Positions 7,536 to 18,550 of a stretch of 64,000 nucleotides of DNA are shown here, piece by piece. A program made the position numbers and the translations under genes. Position 1 is the stretch's first letter; every line of letters starts with the position of its first letter. The notes beneath the pieces were generated by a model. The model searched no databases. It saw nothing but the letters and a program-made list of their open reading frames with translations, and was not told the DNA's origin. This stretch comes from PALSA-612 sp035652235 (GTDB taxonomy: Bacteria; Actinomycetota; Thermoleophilia; Gaiellales; Gaiellaceae): assembly GCA_035652235.1 (NCBI GenBank), contig DASREE010000040.1, forward strand, positions 1 to 64,000. The letters run 5' to 3'.

Positions 7536-8710
7536 TCTCGATCCTCATCGCCGACGACCAGCAGGACGTGCGCGAGGCGCTGCGCGGGCTCCTCGCCGAC
7601 GACCCCGCCTTCGAGGTCGTGGCCCTCGCCGCCGACGCGGAGGAGGCGACCGAGCTGGCGCGCCGACACCGGCCGGACGTCGCCCTCGTCGACTTCAAGA
7701 TGCCCCGGGGTGGCGGAGCGCGCGCGACGGCCGAGATCGGCGCCGCCTCTCCGTCGACCCGGGTCGTCGCCGTGTCGGCGTACGGTGACCGTCAGGCGGT
7801 GCTGGAGATGCTGCGCGCCGGCGCGGTCGGCTACCTCGTCAAGGGGGCGACCGCGCGCGAGATCCGCGACACGATCGTCCAGTGCGCGAGCGGCCTCGGG
7901 TCACTCTCGCCGGAGGTGACCGGCCAGGTGCTGGCGACGCTGCGCGACGAGCTGCAGCGGGCGGCGACGGCGGAGGAGCGCGAGCGGGCGCGACGCACGA
8001 GGGTCCGCCTGGCTCTCAGCGGGGGCGTCATGCGCATGCACTTCCAGCCGGTGGTGGAGCTCGTCAGCGGCCGCACGGTCGGACTGGAGGCGCTCGCCCG
8101 CTTCTTCTCCGATCCGCAGCAGCCGCCGAACGTGTGGTTCATGGAGGCGGCGGCGGTCGGGCTGCAGCAGGAGGCGGAGCTGGCGGCGCTGCGCGCGGCC
8201 CGCGCGGCGCTGTCCCGCATCCCCGACGACCTCTTCCTGGCCGTCAACGTCGGCCCCGAGGTGCTCGGCTCGGACGCCCTGCTCGCGGAGCTCGCCACCC
8301 TGCCGGCGCCGCGGATCGTGCTCGAGACGACCGAGCACTCCGAGATCGAGGACTACGCCCGGCTCGCAGCCCAGCTGGCGCCCTTCCGCGAGCGGGGCGG
8401 GCGGCTCGCGGTCGATGACGCGGGCGCAGGCTACGCGAGCCTCCGGCACGTCCTGCAGCTCTCGCCCGACATCATCAAGCTCGACGCGTCGCTCACCCGC
8501 GACATCGACCGCGACCGCGGACGCCGCACGCTCGCGGCCGGGCTGATCGCGTTCGCCGAGGCGATGGGCGCCCACATCGTCGCGGAGGGCATCGAGACGG
8601 AGGCGGAGCTGCGCACCCTGCTCGAGCTCGGCGTCGGGCTCGGACAGGGCTTCCACCTCGCGCGGCCGGCGCCGCTCGAGCAGATCCGCGTCCCGCGCGG
8701 CGCCGGCTGA
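7532..8710 (+). CDS. response regulator with EAL (c-di-GMP phosphodiesterase) output
   Basis: A 392-residue two-domain protein. The receiver (residues 1-120) has the acidic pair in ADDQQD, phospho-acceptor Asp54 (LVDFKMP), Ser/Thr in VAVSAYG and Lys104 (YLVKGAT). After a linker with coiled-coil character the EAL domain (about 165-390) follows. It keeps the metal- and substrate-binding set: Glu186 in GLEAL, Asn in NVGPEVL, Glu in ETTEHSE, the Asp pair in VDDAGAG, Lys in IIKLD, EGIET and QGF. It is therefore probably an active phosphodiesterase that linearises cyclic-di-GMP under control of the kinase whose stop codon overlaps its GTG start. DDFGTG of classic EAL proteins is DDAGAG here, which may tune activity. 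Confidence 0.88.
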   Translation: MISILIADDQQDVREALRGLLADDPAFEVVALAADAEEATELARRHRPDVALVDFKMPRGGGARATAEIGAASPSTRVVAVSAYGDRQAVLEMLRAGAVGYLVKGATAREIRDTIVQCASGLGSLSPEVTGQVLATLRDELQRAATAEERERARRTRVRLALSGGVMRMHFQPVVELVSGRTVGLEALARFFSDPQQPPNVWFMEAAAVGLQQEAELAALRAARAALSRIPDDLFLAVNVGPEVLGSDALLAELATLPAPRIVLETTEHSEIEDYARLAAQLAPFRERGGRLAVDDAGAGYASLRHVLQLSPDIIKLDASLTRDIDRDRGRRTLAAGLIAFAEAMGAHIVAEGIETEAELRTLLELGVGLGQGFHLARPAPLEQIRVPRGAG

Positions 8711-8813
8711 GCCGGCCGGTGCGGGCAGGGGAGCCGGACCCCCCCGATGGAGTGAAGCGGCTCCGTAGGAACTACCGAACGGCCGCGCCGCCTGCGCGCC
8801 GATCCCAGCTCGA

Positions 8814-11249
8814 GTGACAACGCGCATCGCCTCCACCCGGCTGCCCGTCCGCCGGTGGGCGCAGCGCGCGCCTGCCGCCGCACGCGGGGCGGGCCGGCAG
8901 GCGGCGCTCCACGCCCTGTCTTGCCCGCGCCGGCTCACCGCCGCTGCCATCGCCGGCCTGCTCGGAACGTACGCGGCGTGGCAGCTCATGCGCCTCGGGC
9001 CGCCCGGCGACCGGCGGCTGATCGGCGACGCCTTCTTCTACCCGATGAGCGCGGCCGCCCTCGCCACGGCCGGCTGGGCTGCCTGGTCAGGTCGCAGGTG
9101 GCCGCGCCTGCGCAGGGCGTGGACGCTGGTCGCAGCCTCGGCGGTCGCCTACCTCGTCGGCGACGTCGTGCAGACCGTCTACGAGCTGGCGGGACGGAGG
9201 CCGTACCCCTCGGCGGCGGATCTCTTCTACCTCGCCTTCTACCCGCTGATGCTCGCCGGGCTGCTCTCCTTCCCCACCCGGCGCCGGACGGGCAGCGAGC
9301 GGCTCCGGCTCGCGCTCGACCTCGCGCTCATCACGGTCGCGGGCTCCGGCGTCGTCGTCTACGTCGTGCTCGGCCCGACCGCCGTCCTCGGGGGGCCGGC
9401 GCTCCAGGTCGCCTGCTCGATCGCCTACCCGGTCGGAGACATGGTGCTCCTCGTCGGGCTTTCCTCCCTGCTCTTGCGCGGCTCGCCGCCGTCCTCGCGC
9501 GCCGCGCTCCGCCTGCTCGGCACCGGTCTCGCCTTCTACGTCGCCGCCGACCTCGTCTACGGCTACGTCACCCTGCACTCGAGCTACGAGGGCGGCGACG
9601 CGATCGACACGCTGTGGATGGTCGCGATCGCCTCGTACGCGTGGGCGGGCCTCGCGCAGGCGCCGGTCGACGGCCCCGAGCCGGTCGTGAGCCGGCGCCA
9701 GGGGAGCTCGTGGCTGCCCTACCTGGGGGTCGCGGTCGGGTTTGGCTTGCTCGTCTTCTCGGACCGCCACGACGCCTTCTTCCCCGGCCTGGCGATGACG
9801 GCGATCGCGGTCACGCTCGCCGCCGCCACCGCCGCCCGCCAGCTTCTCATCCAGCGCGACCTCCGGCACGCGGAGCGGCGCATGCGCCACGACGCCCTGC
9901 ACGACGCCCTGACAGGGCTCCCGAACCGGGCGCTCCTCCTCGACCGGATCGAGCGCAGCCTCGCCCGGGCGCGTCGGGCCGGGCGACCGCCGGGGGTACT
10001 GTTCCTCGACCTCGACCGCTTCAAGGGCGTCAACGACACGCTCGGGCACTCGATCGGCGACGAGCTGCTGACGGTCGTCGCCGTGCGCCTGACCGCGGCT
10101 GTCCGGGCGCAGGACACGGTCGCGAGACTCGGCGGCGACGAGTTCGTCGTCCTGCTCGAGGCGGACGGCGACGCCGTCGAGCCGATCCTCGTCGCCGAGC
10201 GGCTGCTCGCGCTCGTGCGCGAGCCGGTCACGCTGGCGTGCGGGCGCAGCCTGACGGTGACGGCCAGCATCGGCGTCGTCAGCGCGCTCGCGAGCAGTGC
10301 CGAGGAGATCCTGCGCGACGCCGACATCGCGCTCTACGCCGCCAAGGAGGCGGGCAAGGACCGCTGCGCGCAGTTCGAGGCGACGATGCAGACGGTCGCC
10401 CAGAACCGCCTCGAGCTGGAGATGGGCTTGCGCAGGGCACTCGCCGAAGACGAGCTGCGGCTCCTCTACCAGCCGACCTACCGGCTGCGCGACCGGGCGC
10501 TGACGGCGGCCGAGGCGCTGCTGCGCTGGGAGCACCCCGAGCGCGGGCTGGTCGGCGCGGACGAGTTCATCGGCCTCGCCGAAGAGACGGGGCTGATCGT
10601 GCCGATCGGCAAGTGGGTGCTCGAGCACGCCTGCGCGCAGGCGGCGGCGTGGGCCGAGCGCGGGTACGGGCTCGGCGTCGCGGTCAACGTCTCGGCGCGG
10701 CAGCTCGATCACCCGGGCCTCGTCGACGACGTCCGCGGCGCGCTCGAGCGGTCCGGCCTCGAGCCGCAGAGACTGACGCTCGAGATCACGGAGACAGCGC
10801 TCACCCGCGACCCGGAGACGGCGAAGGCGCTGGTGGCGAAGATCAAGACGCTCGGGGTGCGCATCGCGATCGACGACTTCGGCACCGGCTACAGCTCGCT
10901 CGCGCACCTGCGGGACTTCCCGGTCGACGCGCTCAAGATCGACCGCTCGTTTATCTCGGGCAGCGCCGCGAGCCGGGAGTCGAAGGCGCTCGTACACGTC
11001 CTCGTCGGGCTCGGCAAGACGCTGGGCATGGAGACGCTGGGCGAGGGGATCGAGACGCTCACGCAGCTCCAACACCTCGAGGAGGAGCGTTGCGACCTCG
11101 GCCAGGGCTTCCTGCTCGCACGCCCGCTCCGCCCCGAGGAGCTGGAGGAGCTGCTCCGCGCCGAGGCCGCGCGCGCCTCGAGCGGCGCCCACCGGGCCGT
11201 GCGCGAGCCGTGGCTGTCGGTGGCGCCCGGAGTCGAGTACCGAGCGTAG
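8814..11249 (+). CDS. membrane GGDEF-EAL cyclic-di-GMP turnover protein
   Basis: An 811-residue protein. The N-terminal half (residues about 40-340) has about eight to ten hydrophobic segments and resembles an integral membrane sensor. It is followed by a GGDEF domain with intact GGDEF at 440-444 and by an EAL domain with EALLRW near 567, NVSARQL, EITETAL, DDFGTGYSSL, KIDRSF, EGIET and QGF. Both catalytic centres look complete, so the protein may both make and break c-di-GMP. No RxxD inhibitory site is obvious. It is in the same direction as the kinase/EAL pair but 103 bp downstream, so it may have its own promoter. GTG 8814 is the likely start; the first 40 residues are basic and low in complexity and could be shorter. 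Confidence 0.88.
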   Translation: MTTRIASTRLPVRRWAQRAPAAARGAGRQAALHALSCPRRLTAAAIAGLLGTYAAWQLMRLGPPGDRRLIGDAFFYPMSAAALATAGWAAWSGRRWPRLRRAWTLVAASAVAYLVGDVVQTVYELAGRRPYPSAADLFYLAFYPLMLAGLLSFPTRRRTGSERLRLALDLALITVAGSGVVVYVVLGPTAVLGGPALQVACSIAYPVGDMVLLVGLSSLLLRGSPPSSRAALRLLGTGLAFYVAADLVYGYVTLHSSYEGGDAIDTLWMVAIASYAWAGLAQAPVDGPEPVVSRRQGSSWLPYLGVAVGFGLLVFSDRHDAFFPGLAMTAIAVTLAAATAARQLLIQRDLRHAERRMRHDALHDALTGLPNRALLLDRIERSLARARRAGRPPGVLFLDLDRFKGVNDTLGHSIGDELLTVVAVRLTAAVRAQDTVARLGGDEFVVLLEADGDAVEPILVAERLLALVREPVTLACGRSLTVTASIGVVSALASSAEEILRDADIALYAAKEAGKDRCAQFEATMQTVAQNRLELEMGLRRALAEDELRLLYQPTYRLRDRALTAAEALLRWEHPERGLVGADEFIGLAEETGLIVPIGKWVLEHACAQAAAWAERGYGLGVAVNVSARQLDHPGLVDDVRGALERSGLEPQRLTLEITETALTRDPETAKALVAKIKTLGVRIAIDDFGTGYSSLAHLRDFPVDALKIDRSFISGSAASRESKALVHVLVGLGKTLGMETLGEGIETLTQLQHLEEERCDLGQGFLLARPLRPEELEELLRAEAARASSGAHRAVREPWLSVAPGVEYRA

Positions 11250-11281
11250 CGGGGAGCGGGCGAGCGACGGCGCCGCCGACG

Positions 11282-13171
<1,890 letters not shown>

Positions 13172-13282
13172 GGGGACAGTCTCGCCTTTCCGACCGGGTC
13201 GGGGGGAGACAGCCTGTCATGCCCCCAGCTCCAGGTACGGTCGGGGCAGCGCGGCCGGCGCGCGACGCGATAGCGTCGAGGG

Positions 13283-14494
13283 GTGAGCTTCCTGCCGCTC
13301 GCCGGCATCCGCGTCGTCGACATCACCACCTCGCTCGCCGGTCCCTACTGCACCGAGGTGCTGGCGGCGCTCGGAGCGGACGTGGTCAAGATCGAGCCGC
13401 CGGGGACCGGCGACGAGGCCCGCACGTGGGGGCCCCCCTTCTGGGGCAACTCGCAGGAGAGCACCCTGTTCCTGGCGATGAACGCCGGCAAGCGCTCGCT
13501 CTCGCTCGATCTGCGGCGCGGGCGCGAGGTGCTGCTGCGGCTGGTCGACCGGGCGGACGTGCTCGTGCAGAGCCTGCGTCCCGGTCTCGCCGAGGAGCGG
13601 GGCCTCGGCAGCGCACAGCTCCGCGCCCGTAACCCGCGCCTCGTCTACTGCTCGGTTCGCTCCTTCGGCCGTACCGGGCCGTGGCAGCTGCGGCCGGGGT
13701 ACGACCCGCTCGCGCAGGCGGCCGGCGGGATCGTCAGCGTGACCGGCGAGCCGGGACGGCCGGGGGTGCGCGCCGGGGTGTCGCTCGTCGACCAGGGCAC
13801 GGGCATGTGGGCCGCGCTCGGCGTGCTCGCGGCGCTGCACGAGCGGGAGCGCTCCGGCACCGGCCACGAGGTGGACGTCTCGTTGTACGAGACCGCCCTC
13901 GGGTACATGGCCTACCACCTCACCGGCTTCCTCGGCGCGGGGCTCGTCCCCTCGGGGCGCGGCACGGCGTTCCCGTCGATCGCCCCCTACCAGGCGTTCT
14001 CGGCCAGCGACGGGCGGATGATGGTCGCCGCGGGCAACGATCGCCTGTTCGCGGCGCTGGCGGCAGCGGTGGGGCTGCCCGAACTGGCAGACGACCCGCG
14101 CTTCCGGACGAATCCGGACAGAGTCGCGCACCGGGACGAGCTCGCGGCGCTGCTCGAGGCGCGGTTCGAGACGGAGCCGCGCGCGGCCTGGCTGGAGCGG
14201 CTGGCGGCGGCCGGCGTCCCGGCCGCGCCCGTCCAGGACGTGTCCGAGGTGGCGGCGGCCGAGCAGACGCAGGCGCTCGGCATCATCCAGGAGCTCGAGC
14301 ACGAGCGGCTGCCCGACCTGCGCGTTCCCGCGCTCCCCGTCTCGATCGATGGGGAGCGCGTGCTGCACCTCTCGCCGCCGCCCGCGCTGGGCGCGCACAC
14401 AGCCGAGGTTCTCTCCGAGCTCGGCTACTCCGACGCCGACATCTCCGCGCTCGCCGCGGACGGCGTCGTGCAGCTGGCGGCGCGCGGCGCCTGA
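13283..14494 (+). CDS. class III CoA-transferase (CaiB/formyl-CoA transferase family)
   Basis: A 403-residue member of the CaiB/BaiF family, which moves CoA between carboxylic acids. Family motifs include LAGIRVVDITTSLAGPYCTE at the N-terminus, ADVVKIEPP, LFLAMNAGKRSLSLDL, the catalytic-Asp region VSLVDQGTGMWAALG and EVDVSLYETAL. The substrate cannot be read from the sequence. The GTG start follows TAGCGT (13271-13276) with a 6-bp spacer, so the mRNA is probably leaderless. It stands alone between the divergent DUF255 gene and the convergent nadA, so the neighbours do not hint at a pathway. Confidence 0.9.
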   Translation: MSFLPLAGIRVVDITTSLAGPYCTEVLAALGADVVKIEPPGTGDEARTWGPPFWGNSQESTLFLAMNAGKRSLSLDLRRGREVLLRLVDRADVLVQSLRPGLAEERGLGSAQLRARNPRLVYCSVRSFGRTGPWQLRPGYDPLAQAAGGIVSVTGEPGRPGVRAGVSLVDQGTGMWAALGVLAALHERERSGTGHEVDVSLYETALGYMAYHLTGFLGAGLVPSGRGTAFPSIAPYQAFSASDGRMMVAAGNDRLFAALAAAVGLPELADDPRFRTNPDRVAHRDELAALLEARFETEPRAAWLERLAAAGVPAAPVQDVSEVAAAEQTQALGIIQELEHERLPDLRVPALPVSIDGERVLHLSPPPALGAHTAEVLSELGYSDADISALAADGVVQLAARGA

Positions 14495-14585
14495 CCCGCA
14501 CGTTACCCCAGATCGCCGGCGCCGAGCGAACGGCCGCGATCAACGGCAGCCACCCTCCCGCGAGGCGGCGCGCAGATGACGGAGG

Positions 14586-15536
14586 TCAGGCGATCGCGAT
14601 CATCCGCTCGATCGCCCCGCGAGCACGGGCCGCGATCTGCGGGTCGACCGTGACCACGTGCTTCCAGTCGCGCAGCGAGTCGCGCAGCTTCTCGAGCGTG
14701 ATCATCTTCATGTACCGGCACACCGCCCGCTCGGACACCGCCTCGAAGCGCTTCTCGGGTGCCTCCTTGGCCAGCCGGTGCAGGATCCCGGTCTCCGTTG
14801 CGACCAGGAAGCGCTCCTTCGGCGACTGCCGCGCGAAGCGGATCATCCCCTCCGTCGAGAGGATGTGCGTGCGGCCGTTCGCGAACGCCATGCACTGGCT
14901 GGCGCAGCCGCACTCCGGGTGGACGAGCAGCTCGGCGTCCGGCGCCTGCGCCTGCCAGCGCTCGATGTCGGCGGGGCGGATTCCCGCGTGCACGTGGCAC
15001 TCGCCGAGCCACAGGTTGAGCTTGCGGCCGGTGACGCGCTCGAGCCACACGCCGAGGAACATGTCCGGGCAGAACAGGATCTCCCGGTCCTCCGGGATCG
15101 CCTCGATCACCGCCCTGGCGTTCCCGGAGGTGCAGCAGTAGTCGGTCTCCGCCTTCACCTCCGCGGTCGTGTTCACGTACGAGACGACGACGGCGCCGGG
15201 GTGCTCGGCCTTCCACGCTCGGAGCTGGTCGGCCGTGATCGACGCGGCGAGCGAGCAGCCGGCATCCGGGTCGGGGATCAAGACCGTCTTGTCGGGCGAG
15301 AGGATCGCCGCCGTCTCCGCCATGAAGTGGACGCCGCAGAACACGATCGCGGACGCATCCGTCGCCGCCGCCTCGCGCGACAGCCCGAGCGAGTCGCCGA
15401 CGAAGTCGGCGACGTCCTGCACCTCCGGCACCTGGTAGTTGTGCGCGAGGACGACGGCGCCGCGCTCCCGGGCGAGCGCCCGCACCTCGTCCTGCAGGCG
15501 GGCGATGCGGTCTGGTGTCAGGGTGTCCGTGCTCAC
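14586..15536 (-). CDS. nadA: quinolinate synthase
   Basis: Condenses iminoaspartate with dihydroxyacetone phosphate to quinolinate, using an oxygen-sensitive [4Fe-4S] cluster. The product has 316 residues. The three cluster cysteines expected for the family are seen in VFCGVHFMAETA, in HPECGCASQC and in ERAVCRYMKM. Other motifs are VVLAHNYQVPEVQDVADFVG and YVNTTAEVKAE. The GTG start overlaps the nadC stop (GTGA, 15533-15536), making nadA the third gene of nadBCA. The supply of iminoaspartate comes from NadB in the same operon, and the operon is presumably repressed by NrtR. Confidence 0.96.
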   Translation of the reverse strand: MSTDTLTPDRIARLQDEVRALARERGAVVLAHNYQVPEVQDVADFVGDSLGLSREAAATDASAIVFCGVHFMAETAAILSPDKTVLIPDPDAGCSLAASITADQLRAWKAEHPGAVVVSYVNTTAEVKAETDYCCTSGNARAVIEAIPEDREILFCPDMFLGVWLERVTGRKLNLWLGECHVHAGIRPADIERWQAQAPDAELLVHPECGCASQCMAFANGRTHILSTEGMIRFARQSPKERFLVATETGILHRLAKEAPEKRFEAVSERAVCRYMKMITLEKLRDSLRDWKHVVTVDPQIAARARGAIERMIAIA

Positions 15537-16339
15537 AGCACCTCCAGGGAGACGTCGAGGGAGCGGGCGGAATGGGTGAGCGCGCCGACCGAGACGAAGT
15601 CGACACCAGTCTCGGCGATCTCGCGCACCGTCTCGAGCGAGACGCCGCCGGACGCCTCGAGCTGGGCGCGGCCGCCGACGAGGGCCACCGCCCGGCGGAG
15701 CAGGGCCGGCGACATGTTGTCGAGCAGGATGCGCTCGGCGCCCGCGTCCACCGCCTCCGCCACCTGCTCGATCGTGTCGCACTCGACCTCGACCGGGAAG
15801 CCGGTCGTCTTCGCGCGCTCGACGGCCGCGGGCAGCGGGCCCGCGACGCGCAGGTGGTTGTCCTTGATCAGCACCCCGTCGAAGAGGCCGAGCCGGTGGT
15901 TCGTGCCGCCGCCGCAGCGCACCGCGTGCTTCTCGAGAGCGCGCAGCCCGGGCGTCGTCTTGCGCGTGTCGAGGACGACGGCGCCGGTGCCCTCGACGGC
16001 ATCCACGTAGCGCCGGGTCAACGTCGCGACGCCGGACAGCCGGCCGACGAGGTTGAGCGCCAGCCGCTCGCCGGTGAGGACGGCGCGCGCCCGACCGGAG
16101 ACGAACGCGATCGGCCCGGGCTGCACCTCCTGCCCCTCCTCGGCGACCGGCTCGAGCCGCGCCCCGAGCGCCGCGAACACGCTCGCGGCGACGCCGAGCC
16201 CGCACACGACCCCCGGCTCCTTGAGCAGGAGGCGCGCCTCGCAGGCCGCACCCGCGTCGACGACGGACGCGGTCGTCACGTCGCCCGTGCCGACGTCCTC
16301 GGCGAGCCAGGCCTGCACGTCGAGCGCCGTCAGCTCCAT
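15533..16339 (-). CDS. nadC: nicotinate-nucleotide pyrophosphorylase (quinolinate phosphoribosyltransferase)
   Basis: Converts quinolinate and PRPP to nicotinate mononucleotide. The product has 268 residues, starting at ATG 16339 (MELTALDVQAWLAEDVGTGDVTT cut at its natural N-terminus); the frame is open further upstream but without homology. Conserved motifs are LALNLVGRLSGVAT, LDTRKTTPGLR, CGGGTNHRLGLFDGVLIKDNH (active-site Arg, Lys and His), EVEC and ASGGVSLETV. It overlaps nadB by 10 bp upstream and nadA by 4 bp downstream, so translation of the three is coupled. Confidence 0.96.
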   Translation of the reverse strand: MELTALDVQAWLAEDVGTGDVTTASVVDAGAACEARLLLKEPGVVCGLGVAASVFAALGARLEPVAEEGQEVQPGPIAFVSGRARAVLTGERLALNLVGRLSGVATLTRRYVDAVEGTGAVVLDTRKTTPGLRALEKHAVRCGGGTNHRLGLFDGVLIKDNHLRVAGPLPAAVERAKTTGFPVEVECDTIEQVAEAVDAGAERILLDNMSPALLRRAVALVGGRAQLEASGGVSLETVREIAETGVDFVSVGALTHSARSLDVSLEVL

Positions 16340-17715
16340 CGCTCGAGCTCCACCCGCTCGCCGGTCCCCGGCCGGACGACGGTATGCAGCGCGAACGCCT
16401 CGTCCTCGAACGGGTAGTCGACGCGGAAGTGACTGCCGCGGCTCTCCCGCCTGGCGAGAGCGCAGCGGGCGATCAGCCGTGCCAGCGTGTGCGGCGTGCG
16501 CGTCAGCCGCTCGAGCCCCGCCGCGTCGCGGACGAGCCCGGCCTCGCGCCACAGCTCGTCCCGGAGCGCATCCGTCACCGGCTCAGCCCCGGGCGGGCCG
16601 CCCTGCGCACGCAGCACGGGCGGCCAGGAGCCCGGCTCGTCGGCGAGCGCCGCGAGCGCGGCCCGGCGCCCGAAGACGAGGCACTCGAGCAGCGAGTTCG
16701 ACGCCAGCCGGTTCGCCCCGTGCACCCCGGTGCAGGCGCACTCGCCGGCGGCGTAGACGCCGGCGACGCCGGTGCGGCCGTCGAGGTCGGTGACGACGCC
16801 GCCCATCGTGTAGTGGGCGGCGGGCGCGACCGGGATCGGCTCGCGCGCCGGGTCGTAGCCGTGCTCGGCCAGCGCGACCATCAGCGCCGGGAAGCGCCCG
16901 CGGTCGATGCGGCGCAGGTCGAGCAGGGCGCTGCCGCGCGCGTCGATCGCGCGGGCGACGACGTCGCGCGGGGCGAGCTCGTCCGTGAACCGCTCGCCGC
17001 GCTCGTCGATGAGCACGGCGCCCTCCCCGCGCAGCGCCTCGGACAGCAGGAGCCCGTCGCCCGCGACGACGGTCGGGTGGAACTGCACGAACTCGAGGTC
17101 GGCGACCGCCGCCCCCGCGGCGAAGGCGAGCGCGATGCCGTCGCCGACCGAGCCGGGCGGGTTCGTCGTCCGCCGCCAGAGCGCCGCGTAGCCCCCGGTC
17201 GCGAGCAGCGTCCCGCGCCCGCGCACGACCCCGCGTACCGTGCGGACGCCGCCGGGGACGAGCTCGAGCACGCGCTCGCCCTCGTGCACCCGGATGCGCG
17301 GATGCGCGAGAACGTGCTCGGCGAGGACACGCGCGATGACGGCCCCGGTCGCGGCTCCCTCGGCGTGCAGCACGCGCCGCCGGGAGTGGCCGCCCTCGAG
17401 CCCGAGGTCGTCGTCGAACGGGACGCCGAGCTCGGCCAGGTCGGCCACCCGGGAGGGCGCCTCCCTCGCCAGCACCTCGACGGCGCTCGGCCGGCACAGG
17501 CCGCGGCCGGCCCGCAGCGTGTCGGCGGCGTGCAGCTCGGGCGAGTCGTCCGCCCCGACCGCCGCCGCCACCCCGCCCTGGGCCAGGTAGCTGGCCGAGG
17601 TGAGTAGCGGCCCCTTCGTGAGCAGCGCGACGTCGGCGTCGGCGGCGGCGCAGAGGGCGGCGAACATCCCGGCCACACCGCCGCCGACGACGACCAGATC
17701 TGTGCGCTCTTCCAC
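16330..17715 (-). CDS. nadB: L-aspartate oxidase
   Basis: FAD enzyme that oxidises L-aspartate to iminoaspartate, the first step of de novo NAD synthesis. The product has 461 residues, somewhat short because the C-terminal helical domain is trimmed. The Rossmann motif VVVGGGVAGMFAAL is at residues 8-21. The FAD and substrate motifs SYLAQGGVAAA, HTVHEG-equivalent HAEGAATG, FVQFHPT and GECACTGVHGANRLASNSLLE follow. It starts at GTG 17715, only 8 bp from the NrtR-type palindrome, and leads nadBCA. Confidence 0.95.
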   Translation of the reverse strand: MEERTDLVVVGGGVAGMFAALCAAADADVALLTKGPLLTSASYLAQGGVAAAVGADDSPELHAADTLRAGRGLCRPSAVEVLAREAPSRVADLAELGVPFDDDLGLEGGHSRRRVLHAEGAATGAVIARVLAEHVLAHPRIRVHEGERVLELVPGGVRTVRGVVRGRGTLLATGGYAALWRRTTNPPGSVGDGIALAFAAGAAVADLEFVQFHPTVVAGDGLLLSEALRGEGAVLIDERGERFTDELAPRDVVARAIDARGSALLDLRRIDRGRFPALMVALAEHGYDPAREPIPVAPAAHYTMGGVVTDLDGRTGVAGVYAAGECACTGVHGANRLASNSLLECLVFGRRAALAALADEPGSWPPVLRAQGGPPGAEPVTDALRDELWREAGLVRDAAGLERLTRTPHTLARLIARCALARRESRGSHFRVDYPFEDEAFALHTVVRPGTGERVELERWS

Positions 17716-17723
17716 AGCTGCTA

Positions 17724-17746
17724 GTTTTAGCCTGTGAGTCTAAAAC
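17724..17746. promoter_or_regulatory. NrtR-type operator between nadB and nrtR
   Basis: A perfect inverted repeat, GTTTTAG (17724-17730), 9-bp centre, CTAAAAC (17740-17746), spans the 18 bp between the divergent nadB and nrtR starts and runs 13 bp into nrtR. It covers the TAGTTT -10 (17722-17727) of nrtR and the nadB promoter region. Its position next to an NrtR homologue and the NAD genes implies autoregulation and repression of nadBCA. The T-rich/A-rich arms stand out sharply from the surrounding GC-rich sequence. Confidence 0.8.
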
Positions 17747-18456
17747 CTCGCGGACAGTCTACCACCCACCCCCGCACAGCCGCGCAGCTGCCGTCCACGC
17801 ACGTCGTGCTTGGCGTCGTCCTGCAGGTGCGCCGCGCACAGCTCCGCGTCCTGCTCTGGCAGCGGGCGCGCGAGCCGTTCGCGGGCGCGTGGGCGCTCCC
17901 CGGCGGCTACCTCGCGGACGACGAGACGCTCGAGGAGTCGATCCGCAGGCACCTCGCCGTGAAGGTCGACGTGCGCGAGCTCTCCCACCTCGAGCAGCTC
18001 GTCACGCTCGGCGACCCCCGCCGCCACCCGCGCGAGCGGCAGCTGGCGACAGCCTACCTCGGGCTCGTCCCGAGCGACCTCGATCCGGCCGTCCCCCCGG
18101 ACACCGCCTGGCACCCGCTCGACCGCCTGCCCCGGCTCGCGTTCGACCACGAGCGGATCGCGCTCGCGGGCAGGGAGCGGCTGCGCGCGAAGCTCTCGTA
18201 CACGAACCTCGGCTTCGCGCTCGCACCCGAGACGTTCGTCATGGCCGAGCTGCGCGACCTGTACGCCGCCGCGCTCGGCCACGACGTGTCCGCGACGAAC
18301 CTGAAGCGCGTGCTCCTGCGCCGCCAGGTGCTCGAGCCGACGGGCGAGCGCCGCCGGTCGGGGCCGTCGGGCGGGCGCCCGGCCGAGGTGTACCGCTTCC
18401 GCTCGCGCACGCTCGCGATCACCGACCAGTTCGCCGTGCTCAGACCACCCGCCTGA
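17734..18456 (+). CDS. nrtR: NrtR, Nudix-related transcriptional repressor of NAD synthesis
   Basis: A 240-residue regulator with a Nudix-like domain (about residues 25-150) fused to a C-terminal winged-helix domain (about 155-240, ending GGRPAEVYRFR, the usual NrtR wing). The Nudix box is degenerate: GGYLADDETLEESIRRHL lacks the REUXEE acidic pair, which fits a sensor that binds ADP-ribose-type ligands without hydrolysing them. It is divergent from nadBCA, with a shared palindrome over its own start codon. GTG 17734 has a -10 (TAGTTT) 6 bp upstream, so the mRNA is probably leaderless. The neighbourhood and domain pair make the call secure. Confidence 0.92.
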   Translation: MSLKPRGQSTTHPRTAAQLPSTHVVLGVVLQVRRAQLRVLLWQRAREPFAGAWALPGGYLADDETLEESIRRHLAVKVDVRELSHLEQLVTLGDPRRHPRERQLATAYLGLVPSDLDPAVPPDTAWHPLDRLPRLAFDHERIALAGRERLRAKLSYTNLGFALAPETFVMAELRDLYAAALGHDVSATNLKRVLLRRQVLEPTGERRRSGPSGGRPAEVYRFRSRTLAITDQFAVLRPPA

Positions 18457-18550
18457 GCCGCGCCGGTTCGGCCGCGGCAACCCGGACGCGCTCGGCTACC
18501 CTCACGGCCGGGCCGGCCCCGCCGGCCGCTCGCCATCCGGAAGGAGATCC

